NCBI RefSeq assembly: GCF_900110765.1
Contig: NZ_FOEO01000014.1
Location: 1-64,000 of the forward strand
Reading direction: 5' to 3'
Source: Pseudomonas sp. NFACC02
GTDB taxonomy: Bacteria; Pseudomonadota; Gammaproteobacteria; Pseudomonadales; Pseudomonadaceae
DNA: 64,000 nucleotides
Made by a program: the position numbers and the translations under genes. Positions within the stretch are counted from its first letter, which is position 1; every line of letters begins with the position of its first letter. The notes under the pieces were generated by a model. The model saw only the letters and a program-made list of their open reading frames with translations. It was not told where the DNA came from and searched no databases. Below, one piece after another: positions 8,144 through 15,991 of the stretch.

Positions 8144-9553
8144 ATGGCCAGTATCCGATTTGCCACAGGTCTGAGTGGTGTCTGTCTGGTCGTGGCGCTG
8201 CCTCTGGTCAGCCCCCACGCCAGTGCTGCTACCGCCGAAACAAGGCCGGCGATCAAGACCAATCGCTGGCAGGAGGATTGGTCGGTACTGGCCGATCCGA
8301 CGCTCAGAACCGAACCGCTGGACAGCCTGAAATATATCTCGCTGTCCACCGACGATCCGCAGACCTATCTGTCGCTGGGCAGCACGTTGCGTGAGCGTTT
8401 CGAGATGAACGACGCCAGCGCTTTCGGCACCCGCAATGTCGCTCGCGATGCCTATCTGTTGCAGCGCTTTCAGGTCCATGCCGATCTGCATTTCAACGAG
8501 AACTGGCGGCTGTTCACCCAGCTCGAAGACGTGCGCGCCTACGACAAGACCACCCTCGGCGGCGCAGACCAGAACCGCACCGACCTGCGCCTGGCGTTTC
8601 TCGAATACACCAGGAAGCTGGGCGACAATACGTTCAAGGCGCGTGTCGGTCGGCAGGATTTTGCCTTCGACTTGCAGCGTTTCATTTCTTCACGCGACGG
8701 GCCGAACGTGCGGCAGTCCTTCGATGCCTTGTGGGCGGACTGGGAAACCGGGCTGTGGCGCTTCATCGCGATTGCCAGCCGGCCTGTGCAATACCAGGAC
8801 GAGCGGCATTTCGACGACCGTTCCAACCACGAATTTCGTTTCCACATGCTGCGGGCCGAGCGTCTGGTGGGTGGCAGCAACGAGCTGTCGGCTTATGTCG
8901 GGCTGTATGAACGTGACGACGCGAGTTACCTGGACGCCACCGGTGCCGAACACCGGAATATCTTAGACGCCCGCCTGGCCGGTGCGGCCGAGGGTTATGA
9001 CTGGGATCTGGAAGCAATGGGCCAGACAGGTTCAGTCGGTTCCAAGAGCATCCGTGCCTGGGCGGGTGGCAGCCGCGTGGGTTACACCTTTTCCGACGTG
9101 ACCTGGACGCCTCGAATCGGCCTGCAACTGGATGCCGCCTCGGGCGACAGGCAGAACGGCGATGGCACGGTGGGGACGTTCAATCCGCTGTTTCCCAACG
9201 GCTATTACTTTTCCCTGGGCGGCTATACCGGCTACGCCAACATCCTGCATGTGAAGCCGTCGATTACTGTCAAACCCATCGCCAAGCTGAGCGTGCAGAC
9301 TGCAATGGGTTTGCAGTGGCGCGAGACCACCAAGGACGCCGTGTACACGCAGCCGAACATCGCGGTGGCCGGGACAGCCGGACAGGGCAGTCGCTGGACG
9401 GGCGCGTATGGTCAGCTGCGCACCGATTACGCGTTCACCGGCAATCTGAGCGGCGCCATCGAAGCGGTTCACTACGACGTCGGACAGACGGTGCGCGATG
9501 CCGGAGGCCATGACAGCAATTACCTGGGCGTCGAGTTGAAGTTCTCCTGGTGA
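8144..9553 (+). CDS. Alginate-export-family outer-membrane beta-barrel protein
   Basis: 469 residues with a signal peptide (cleavage near ASA-AT, residue 28). The long beta-strand-rich body ends in the outer-membrane signature LKFSW. The region around residues 60-130 (RERFEMND ... DLHFNENWRLFTQLEDVRAYD) and the VGRQDFAFD motif are typical of Alginate_exp family proteins related to AlgE. In Pseudomonas such proteins also occur outside alginate operons as substrate channels. No other alginate gene is nearby, so a role in alginate secretion is unlikely. It starts three bases after the VOC protein gene. Confidence 0.78.
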   Translation: MASIRFATGLSGVCLVVALPLVSPHASAATAETRPAIKTNRWQEDWSVLADPTLRTEPLDSLKYISLSTDDPQTYLSLGSTLRERFEMNDASAFGTRNVARDAYLLQRFQVHADLHFNENWRLFTQLEDVRAYDKTTLGGADQNRTDLRLAFLEYTRKLGDNTFKARVGRQDFAFDLQRFISSRDGPNVRQSFDALWADWETGLWRFIAIASRPVQYQDERHFDDRSNHEFRFHMLRAERLVGGSNELSAYVGLYERDDASYLDATGAEHRNILDARLAGAAEGYDWDLEAMGQTGSVGSKSIRAWAGGSRVGYTFSDVTWTPRIGLQLDAASGDRQNGDGTVGTFNPLFPNGYYFSLGGYTGYANILHVKPSITVKPIAKLSVQTAMGLQWRETTKDAVYTQPNIAVAGTAGQGSRWTGAYGQLRTDYAFTGNLSGAIEAVHYDVGQTVRDAGGHDSNYLGVELKFSW

Positions 9554-9581
9554 ACGGAAGCTGCCTCTGGGCCGGAAGAAC

Positions 9582-9613
9582 ACCCTTGCCCCTTAGAACT
9601 TCGGGCGAGGGGT
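9582..9613 (+). terminator. Stem-loop after the porin gene
   Basis: ACCCTTGCCC and GGGCGAGGGGT pair with one irregularity, 29 bases after the porin stop codon. No U-run follows, so termination strength is doubtful. Confidence 0.3.
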
Positions 9614-9704
9614 CTGACAACGTTTCCAGAACACTCGAACAGGACGTCCTGCAATGGATTGCACGCCGACACTGAAGGCGTCACTGTTGAAGCGCAATGA
9701 GACC

Positions 9705-10463
9705 TCAGATCTGTGACAATCCACCGTCGACCATCAGCTCCACGCCGTTCACGTATCTAGCGTCGTCGGAGGCCAGAAACAATGCCGCACTGGCGATCTC
9801 TTCAGGTTGTGCCATGTAGCCCAATGGCGTGATTTGCTCAACATGTTGGCGCAGCGCGGCAATGTCGCTTTCGCTCATTTTCAGACCGTTGTCCATCAGC
9901 GGTGTGCGGGTGAAGCCGGGGCTCAGTACGTTCGCGCGGATCTTGCGGTGCTTGAGTTCATTGGCCCACGTGCGTGCAAACGATCGCACCGCCGCCTTGG
10001 AAGCGTTGTACAGACTCAATCCTTCCATGCCGTTGCTGGAACAGATCGAAGCGGTCAAAACGATGGACGACGCGTCTTTCATCAAGGGCAGAAGCGTTTG
10101 GACGCTGAAGAACACACCTTTGACATTGACGTCGAACATGGCGTAGTAAGCGGCCTCGTTGGTTTCTCCGACCGGATTTTTCTCACAGATCCCGGCATTC
10201 GCGAATACAGCGTCCAGCCGGTCGTTCCGTGCTTCGATCGTCGCCTTGAGTGCGTCGAGATCCGCCTGACGCGAGACATCCGACACCACCGCGACGGCCT
10301 TGTCGCCGAGTTCGGCAACCGCCGCCTCCAGCGTGTCCGCTGCCCTTCCGGTGATGTAAACGCGCTTGGCGCCCTCGGCGATCAAGGCTTGTGCGATGGA
10401 AAATCCGATCCCCGTGGACCCGCCGGTCACCGCAGCAACCTGATCGCTGAATTTACCTGACAT
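9705..10463 (-). CDS. SDR-family oxidoreductase
   Basis: A 252-residue classical SDR. The cofactor motif is TGGSTGIG at 14-21, then NAG in VFANAGI. The catalytic Ser is in VLTASICSS and the YNASK motif supplies Tyr and Lys. The C-terminus ends in VDGGLSQI. The gene is transcribed away from the MFS exporter, with 244 bases between their starts, so the two may share a control region. The substrate is unknown. Confidence 0.83.
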   Translation of the reverse strand: MSGKFSDQVAAVTGGSTGIGFSIAQALIAEGAKRVYITGRAADTLEAAVAELGDKAVAVVSDVSRQADLDALKATIEARNDRLDAVFANAGICEKNPVGETNEAAYYAMFDVNVKGVFFSVQTLLPLMKDASSIVLTASICSSNGMEGLSLYNASKAAVRSFARTWANELKHRKIRANVLSPGFTRTPLMDNGLKMSESDIAALRQHVEQITPLGYMAQPEEIASAALFLASDDARYVNGVELMVDGGLSQI

Positions 10464-10707
10464 GTCTGACTCCTCAGTCGCTGATAAAAGTGTCGTCTGA
10501 ATCGACCTTGTCCATGGTGACCGTCATCGGAGCAGCGCGGCACTGACACGAATGAACGATGGCCGTGCATTTTTGTGAGGCGAAAGACCAGGCGCGATCC
10601 CCTAAATTGGGACCCACCGGCCTGGCACGAGCGGGCGAAACGCTTGCTCGACAGGACCCGGCCGTTCATTCGTCGTGAAACCTGAGTTTCCACACAGGAT
10701 GCCTGTC

Positions 10708-12162
10708 ATGTCTCAACTCGAAATCGCAGCGCCGGAGCCCCGGCGCTGGTTGATGTTCGCCATCTTGCTGGTCGGTGCGTTTTTGCCACCCCTGGATTTT
10801 TTTATCGTCAACGTCGCGCTGCCTTCGATACAGGAGGACTTGGGCACCGCGTCCTCTGCCGAGCAGCTCGTGATTTCGTCCTACGCGACGCTCTATGCCG
10901 TGACGCTGATTACCGGCGGGCGACTCGGTGATCTGTATGGTCGCGGTCGGATGTTTTTCCTGGGCCTGCTGGGCTTCGCTGCCGCGTCGCTGATGTGCGG
11001 CCTGGCGACGACGCCCTGGATCCTCATCCTTGGACGCGCGTTGCAGGGCGTGACCGCCGCCGTGATGGCGCCTCAGGCGCTCGCCTCGGTGCAAGCGATT
11101 TTCCCGGCGTCGGAAAGGCCATTGGCATTGAGTCTGTACGGAGCGGTCTTTGGACTGGCATCCGTGATCGGACAGGCGCTGGGCGGCGTTTTGATTGCAA
11201 TCGACGTGTTGGGCATGGGATGGCGCGCGATATTTCTGGTCAATCTGCCCATCGCGTTGCTGGTCATCGCGTTCGGCATCCCTGTGCTTAAAGAAACCCG
11301 TGCACTGCATGCGAGCAAGCTGGATCTGGTGGGCACGGCGTTGTCGATGCTCACCCTGACCACGTTGGTCGTGCCGTTGATCGAAGGCCGCGAGGCAGGA
11401 TGGCCGATGTGGGCGTGGCTGATGCTCGCCGCAGCGCCCGTGCTGGCGGTGTTGTTCTGGCGGTACGAAACCCGTCTGCACCTCGCCGGCGGGACGCCTG
11501 TCCTCGCCCCCGCCGCACTGAAAGCGCCTGGCCTGGGCCGAGCGTTACTGGTCGCGCTGTGCTTCTACGCCATGGGTGTCTTTTTCCTGCTGCTTTCAAG
11601 GTACATGCAAGGCGCACTGCACATGACCGCACTCCAGGCCGGCCTGATCTTCCTGCCGTTCGGCGCGGGATTCCTGGTTGGCCCATTGTCGGTCCCCCCA
11701 ATCAGACGCATGCTTGGCGACTACGTGAACCCGGTCGGCATGGGGCTGGAAGTATTCGGCTTTCTATGGCTGGGTTGGCTTGTGTCAGTGACGCCGACCA
11801 CCCTTGCCCCGCCCCTCACCGCCCTGACAGCCATCCTGTTCCTGATCGGGTTTGGGCAAGGTCTGGCCCTGCCGACATTGATGCGCATGGTGACGGGTCG
11901 GGTCGCGCCAGCCTATTCCGGGATGATCGCCGGCATCACCAGCGCGACGCTGCAAATCAGCACATCGCTGAGCGTCGCGTTGATCGGCGGCGTTTTCTAT
12001 ACCTTGCTGGGGGAACAGGCGACAGCGGCCAGCATCACTCACGCGTTCACGGTCTCTGTCGTGTGCATTGCGGCCTGCCTGGCCGTGGGAGCCGCGGTGA
12101 GCCTGACGTTAGCGAGGCAGCCGGCGCAGGTGCCGGAGGCGTCGGCCATTCGGTCGAACTGA
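10708..12162 (+). CDS. MFS transporter, DHA2 (14-TM, EmrB/QacA) family
   Basis: 484 residues from the ATG at 10708, chosen because AGGA lies eight bases upstream; a GTG at 10675 is possible. About fourteen hydrophobic segments are visible. Motif A is seen as GGRLGDLYGRGRMF in the loop after segment 2, and the LDFFIVNVALPSI stretch of segment 1 is typical of DHA2 drug/proton antiporters. It probably exports a toxic small molecule. It converges with the LysR gene and diverges from the SDR gene at 9705. Confidence 0.85.
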   Translation: MSQLEIAAPEPRRWLMFAILLVGAFLPPLDFFIVNVALPSIQEDLGTASSAEQLVISSYATLYAVTLITGGRLGDLYGRGRMFFLGLLGFAAASLMCGLATTPWILILGRALQGVTAAVMAPQALASVQAIFPASERPLALSLYGAVFGLASVIGQALGGVLIAIDVLGMGWRAIFLVNLPIALLVIAFGIPVLKETRALHASKLDLVGTALSMLTLTTLVVPLIEGREAGWPMWAWLMLAAAPVLAVLFWRYETRLHLAGGTPVLAPAALKAPGLGRALLVALCFYAMGVFFLLLSRYMQGALHMTALQAGLIFLPFGAGFLVGPLSVPPIRRMLGDYVNPVGMGLEVFGFLWLGWLVSVTPTTLAPPLTALTAILFLIGFGQGLALPTLMRMVTGRVAPAYSGMIAGITSATLQISTSLSVALIGGVFYTLLGEQATAASITHAFTVSVVCIAACLAVGAAVSLTLARQPAQVPEASAIRSN

Positions 12163-12176
12163 CAAGCTGTAACGCG

Positions 12177-13028
12177 CTAACCCGCGCCGATCATGCTGGA
12201 GGCCAGGTCGGCCAGCGCCCGCAGCCGGTCCATCTGGCGCATGTCCTGGTGATAGCCCATCCAGATGTCCCGTCCTGGCGGCGGCTCGTCCTCATCCAGC
12301 CGTCGCAGTCCCGACACCGAGTCGCCGAGGACGCGTGGCAATACGGCAAGGCCCAGCCCTTTCGCGCACATCTGCGCCTGAACCGTGCGGCTGCTGCTGG
12401 TAAACACGGTGCGGGCCTTCGGATAGCGCTGCTGCAGCCATTGCACGTCCGGGTAATGGGCCTGGGCGATATTCATCAGGATAAGGCCCAGGCCTTCGCC
12501 ATCCGGGGGCGGCGCCGGGGCCTGCGAAGCGGCGTAGAGCCCGTACGGCAGCGTTGTCAGCTTGCGCTGGACGATGTCCGGTTCGGTGAAGGGCACGATC
12601 CGGAAGGCGATGTCGGCATCCCGGCGGGCAAGGTCGAATAGCCGATGCCCGGCGATGACCTCAGGGACGATCAACGGGTAGCGTTGCGCCAGTTCGCTGA
12701 GGACCGGCGACAACACATGACAGGCGAACCAATCGGCTGAGGATATGCGCAACAGGCCTTCCGGTTGATCGCCATGCCCCGCCAGGCGACGCTCGATGGC
12801 CAGGGCGCTGAGTTCCATGTCCTGCGCCAGACTGAGGATCTTCTCGCCGGTGTCGGTGAGCACCAGTCCCTGGGCAGTTCGTAGAAAAAAAGGTTGCCCG
12901 CTGGTTTGTTCAAGCACCTGCAGGCGCCGCCCGACCGTCGGGTGACTCACCCCCAACTGCCGGGCGGCGCCACCGAGCGAGCCGCTGCGGGCAATCGCCA
13001 GGAAGACCCGCATGTCACTCCAGTCCAT
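12177..13028 (-). CDS. LysR-family transcriptional regulator
   Basis: 283 residues. The N-terminal winged helix (MDWSDMRVFLAIARSGSLGGAARQLGVSHPTVGRRLQVLE) is followed by a type 2 periplasmic-binding-like effector domain. The helix has Gly and Val where most LysR proteins differ, matching the subgroup of single-ligand repressors/activators often next to small oxidoreductase genes. It diverges from the oxidoreductase at 13136 (107 bases between starts), its likely target. Confidence 0.83.
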   Translation of the reverse strand: MDWSDMRVFLAIARSGSLGGAARQLGVSHPTVGRRLQVLEQTSGQPFFLRTAQGLVLTDTGEKILSLAQDMELSALAIERRLAGHGDQPEGLLRISSADWFACHVLSPVLSELAQRYPLIVPEVIAGHRLFDLARRDADIAFRIVPFTEPDIVQRKLTTLPYGLYAASQAPAPPPDGEGLGLILMNIAQAHYPDVQWLQQRYPKARTVFTSSSRTVQAQMCAKGLGLAVLPRVLGDSVSGLRRLDEDEPPPGRDIWMGYHQDMRQMDRLRALADLASSMIGAG

Positions 13029-13135
13029 GCCTCACCCCGTACAAAAATGAACGCTGAGGTTGCAACAATGGCAGTCCCGCAGCAATCCCCTGAGCCACAT
13101 ACTTTGAAGCCATTAACAGCATCGCAGGCTTCAAC

Positions 13136-14035
13136 ATGAACATCGGGTTTATTGGAACAGGCAGCATGGGGCGCGCCATGATTCCCCTCCTTCTCAAGGC
13201 AGGGCATCGCGTCTCGGCATGGAATCGCACTCGGGAAGCGCTCACCGCTCTGGAAGGCGTACGCGTCCTCGCCACACCGGCCGAGGCGTTCCGGGAGGAC
13301 GTCACCTTCAGCATGCTCGCCGACGATCACGCCGTCAGAGCCGTGCTGTTAGCCTCCTCAGCCCTGGGAACGGCGAAAGAAGGCTGTGTCCATGTGGTGA
13401 TGTCGACGCTCTCTCCCCCGCTCATGAACGAGCTGCAAGCGATTCATCACGCGAACGGCATTGCACTGGTCGCGGCGCCGGTCTTTGGCGTGCCCGCGGT
13501 GGCGTCAAAGGGCGAATTGAACATCATGGCGGCCGGGTCGCCCACTGCGATTGTGACGGTACAGCCCCTCTTTGATGTGCTGGGTAAAAAGACCTGGCGT
13601 CTGGGTGATGATCCGGTGCACGCAAGCATTGCCAAGATCGCCGGGAACATGATGATCACCCAGGCCATCCAGTCCTTGGGCGAAGCCAGCGCCCTGGCCG
13701 GGCGTCATGGGCTAAGCCCGGCCACGTTCATTGACCTCATGACCCAGACCCTGTTTGCCTCGCCGAGCTATCAACGCTATGGACAGAACATCGTCAACGA
13801 TTCCTTTGAGCCGGGCTTCACATTGTTGCTGGGGCTCAAGGACATCAACCTGGCCCTTGAGGCAGCCCACCGCGTAAATCTGGAATTGCCCGCAGCCAAT
13901 GCGGTCCGGGCAAACATGACGGCGGCCGTGACCCGAGGGCTGGGGCACAAGGACTGGTCGATTTTTGCGACCGAGACGGTTACCCGAGCAGCCGATGGCT
14001 CCGAGGTCAGGGGAGCAGTGAGTGCGCCCCGGTGA
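13136..14035 (+). CDS. NAD(P)-dependent beta-hydroxyacid dehydrogenase-family protein
   Basis: 299 residues. The N-terminal Rossmann motif is GFIGTGSMGRAM, and the 3-hydroxyisobutyrate/6-phosphogluconate dehydrogenase-like all-helical C-terminal domain follows. The catalytic Lys is expected in AKIAGNMM, near residue 166. In place of the usual DAPVSGG the protein has AAPVFGVPA, so the substrate site differs from HIBADH and GlxR. It may be an imine reductase-like or 3-hydroxyacid enzyme. It is divergent from the LysR gene. Confidence 0.78.
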   Translation: MNIGFIGTGSMGRAMIPLLLKAGHRVSAWNRTREALTALEGVRVLATPAEAFREDVTFSMLADDHAVRAVLLASSALGTAKEGCVHVVMSTLSPPLMNELQAIHHANGIALVAAPVFGVPAVASKGELNIMAAGSPTAIVTVQPLFDVLGKKTWRLGDDPVHASIAKIAGNMMITQAIQSLGEASALAGRHGLSPATFIDLMTQTLFASPSYQRYGQNIVNDSFEPGFTLLLGLKDINLALEAAHRVNLELPAANAVRANMTAAVTRGLGHKDWSIFATETVTRAADGSEVRGAVSAPR

Positions 14036-14109
14036 TCGATCTCATCGGCGGCGTCAATAAGGCTCGGTGAGGGCAGGCGCTGGGCGACGGCGGACGCCTG
14101 GCGCCCCGC

Positions 14110-14541
14110 TCAGAACAGTATCTTCAACGCATCACGCATGAAAATTTCGACGGTTTTCGGGCCAATGCCTTCGAACGCAGCCAACTGCTTTTCAAACGCT
14201 GCCCGATCTTCGCTGGCCTGCCGAATGTTCATGATCTTTCCGCCGTACTCTTCGTTCAGTTTTCTGCTCAATTTGAGCAAACGCTCGGCGGTCGATTCGT
14301 CATATCGGGCATAACCGCCCTCACCCAGCATTCTCACCAACTCCCCGTGCGTGCACGCGGCAAGTTTTCTCGGCGTATCCCGCTGATGTTTATCGATGAT
14401 GACCTTGTAGGCCTCAGCGGCAATCCCCGAGCGAATCCGTTTGCCCATTAAAAAGCTGGCTATCAACCATTTGAACAACGCCTGTTCATCGCCTTTATCC
14501 AGATGAATGTTCAAGTCTGCTGCGCTGATGTTTTTGCTCAT
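14110..14541 (-). CDS. Small helix-hairpin-helix protein related to endonuclease III/DNA glycosylase fold
   Basis: 143 residues, all helical. Near the end it carries a helix-hairpin-helix (FEGIGPKTVEIFM), resembling the DNA-binding half of HhH-GPD glycosylases. It lacks the iron-sulphur loop and I do not see the full catalytic Lys/Asp pattern, so it may bind DNA without glycosylase activity. Similar short proteins are annotated as DNA methylase or endonuclease-like without evidence. Confidence 0.6.
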   Translation of the reverse strand: MSKNISAADLNIHLDKGDEQALFKWLIASFLMGKRIRSGIAAEAYKVIIDKHQRDTPRKLAACTHGELVRMLGEGGYARYDESTAERLLKLSRKLNEEYGGKIMNIRQASEDRAAFEKQLAAFEGIGPKTVEIFMRDALKILF

Positions 14542-14625
14542 GACTCACCTGTTTGGGAAGGCGAATTCGGGTTAAAGCAAATGCCTCCACGTAATCGCCT
14601 GAGCGAAGTCTGCGTCGATCAGCGA

Positions 14626-15003
14626 TCACTTCGCTTTCAGCGCGTCGATCAACTGCGCTTTGGTCATTTTCGAACGTCCAGAGATACCGCGACTTCGGGC
14701 CTCGCTCATGAGGCTTTCCTTGCTCTGCGTTTCAAGTGAAGCCTTGGAGTCGCGCCCATGGCCGCTGCGTGTCTGCGCGGCTCGTTTGCCCGAGTCAGTT
14801 TTGGCCCGTTCCTTCGTCGAGTGCGACGTTTTTTTGCCCGAGCCACCAGCCTTTTCACCGCCTCCCGACTGCTTGTTCACCGTTGCCCAGGCGCGAGCCT
14901 CGGCCTCACCTTTGGGCGTACCCTTGCGCTCATAGCTCTCTTCGATGTGCTCGGCTTTGCGCTTTTGATCGTCGGTGTACTTATCTTTGCTTCCACGTGC
15001 CAT
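14626..15003 (-). CDS. Basic low-complexity protein with C-terminal Rho_N/SAP-like helix pair
   Basis: 125 residues from the ATG at 15003, which follows TAGAGGT. It starts MARGSKDKYTDDQKRKAEHIEESYERKG, a pattern seen in small stress- or plasmid-stabilisation-annotated proteins. A Gly/Ser/Lys-rich central linker follows. The protein ends in LMSEARSRGISGRSKMTKAQLIDAL, a Rho N-terminal/SAP-type helix-extended-helix often used for nucleic-acid binding. It probably binds DNA or RNA; no function is established. Confidence 0.65.
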   Translation of the reverse strand: MARGSKDKYTDDQKRKAEHIEESYERKGTPKGEAEARAWATVNKQSGGGEKAGGSGKKTSHSTKERAKTDSGKRAAQTRSGHGRDSKASLETQSKESLMSEARSRGISGRSKMTKAQLIDALKAK

Positions 15004-15168
15004 GGTAAATACCTCTACGCCGATACTTCTATGCACGAAGGCGCGAGTGAGCCTTCGCTCCTGTCCCAATAAGGAAGCGAATTTTGTCAGGAAAGTTCAT
15101 CGGATTTTTCCAGGCCCACGTGCCCTGCACGTGATCACCTTGCAGGCCCACCCAACTCGCGGGAACCT

Positions 15169-15864
15169 TCAGGCTGCAGGTGCCTGAGGCGGGATGCCGT
15201 CAGGTTGAAGGGATGACTCGTAGTCAGGAATCGACAACAGGCTGAACCCATTGCGACGGAGAAATCGCTCAAGATCCCGAGCCTCTGGTTCCACGCCGGT
15301 AAACATTTTCAAATACTCCGGTACGTGTGCTAACCGCTCTTCAATGCTTTCCACCGTCTTCATGCCGATATAACCAATTTGCGCGAGGTAAATCACACGA
15401 CCGCGCGTGGCCGCAGTATGAGCGCTATAGCCAAACCTTTCGAACATGCCCCCTAACGCCTGCACCCGTAACGCATCCGCTTCGGCAATGTGTCTGGCGA
15501 CTTCCTCGGATTGCAACGCCCAGCTTCGCATCGCGAACTCCAGTTGAGAGTCGAAAATACTGGCGTTCAACCAGCAATCAAACACGTTAAGGATCGCTTC
15601 GGTTATCGATTCGGCGTACGCCTGAGTCTGGGCGATCAGGTTGTTCGTATTTTTGACCTTCCACATCTCTATCAAGGCAGTGAGGAGTGCTTCACGGTCT
15701 TCGAAATACCAATAGAAACTGGTGCGCGCCAGCTTCACCTTTTTCGCCAAAGGGAGCACGCGAACGGCGTCCACACCTGATTCGATCAAGATTTCGTATG
15801 CAGCGGCAAGCCAGGTATCGACGGAGCCACGGACGTTTTCGGAATTCGGGGGGGAGGTAGTCAT
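15169..15864 (-). CDS. TetR-family regulator, likely controls the adjacent demethylase/DddP-like operon
   Basis: 231 residues. The N-terminal TetR helix-turn-helix (VDAVRVLPLAKKVKLARTSFYWYFEDREALLTAL) is followed by a helical ligand-binding domain. The gene is divergent from the flavin oxidoreductase gene, with 127 bases between starts. That gap holds a strong promoter overlapped by paired TGTACA sites. This layout suggests repression of the operon and self-control, relieved by a substrate or intermediate. The ribosome binding site is weak. Confidence 0.82.
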   Translation of the reverse strand: MTTSPPNSENVRGSVDTWLAAAYEILIESGVDAVRVLPLAKKVKLARTSFYWYFEDREALLTALIEMWKVKNTNNLIAQTQAYAESITEAILNVFDCWLNASIFDSQLEFAMRSWALQSEEVARHIAEADALRVQALGGMFERFGYSAHTAATRGRVIYLAQIGYIGMKTVESIEERLAHVPEYLKMFTGVEPEARDLERFLRRNGFSLLSIPDYESSLQPDGIPPQAPAA

Positions 15865-15905
15865 ACGGGGATCCTACAACCACTCAGCGCGATGTCGCAA
15901 CCGCA

Positions 15906-15956
15906 ATGTACACAAGCGACCACCCTGTTGACACCACTGTACATAGGGTCTTATTG
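15906..15956 (+). promoter_or_regulatory. Promoter with paired TGTACA operator-like sites
   Basis: A sigma-70-type promoter is visible: TTGACA at 15928-15933, a 17-base spacer, then TTATTG at 15951-15956. ATGTACA (15906-15912) and its inverse TGTACAT (15938-15944) flank and invade it. Their centres are about 31 bases apart, roughly three helical turns. This fits a TetR dimer pair or a long inverted operator for the divergent regulator. Confidence 0.6.
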
Positions 15957-15991
15957 TCGTCTCAGCCTGATGACCTGCGTGTGAGACCCCA

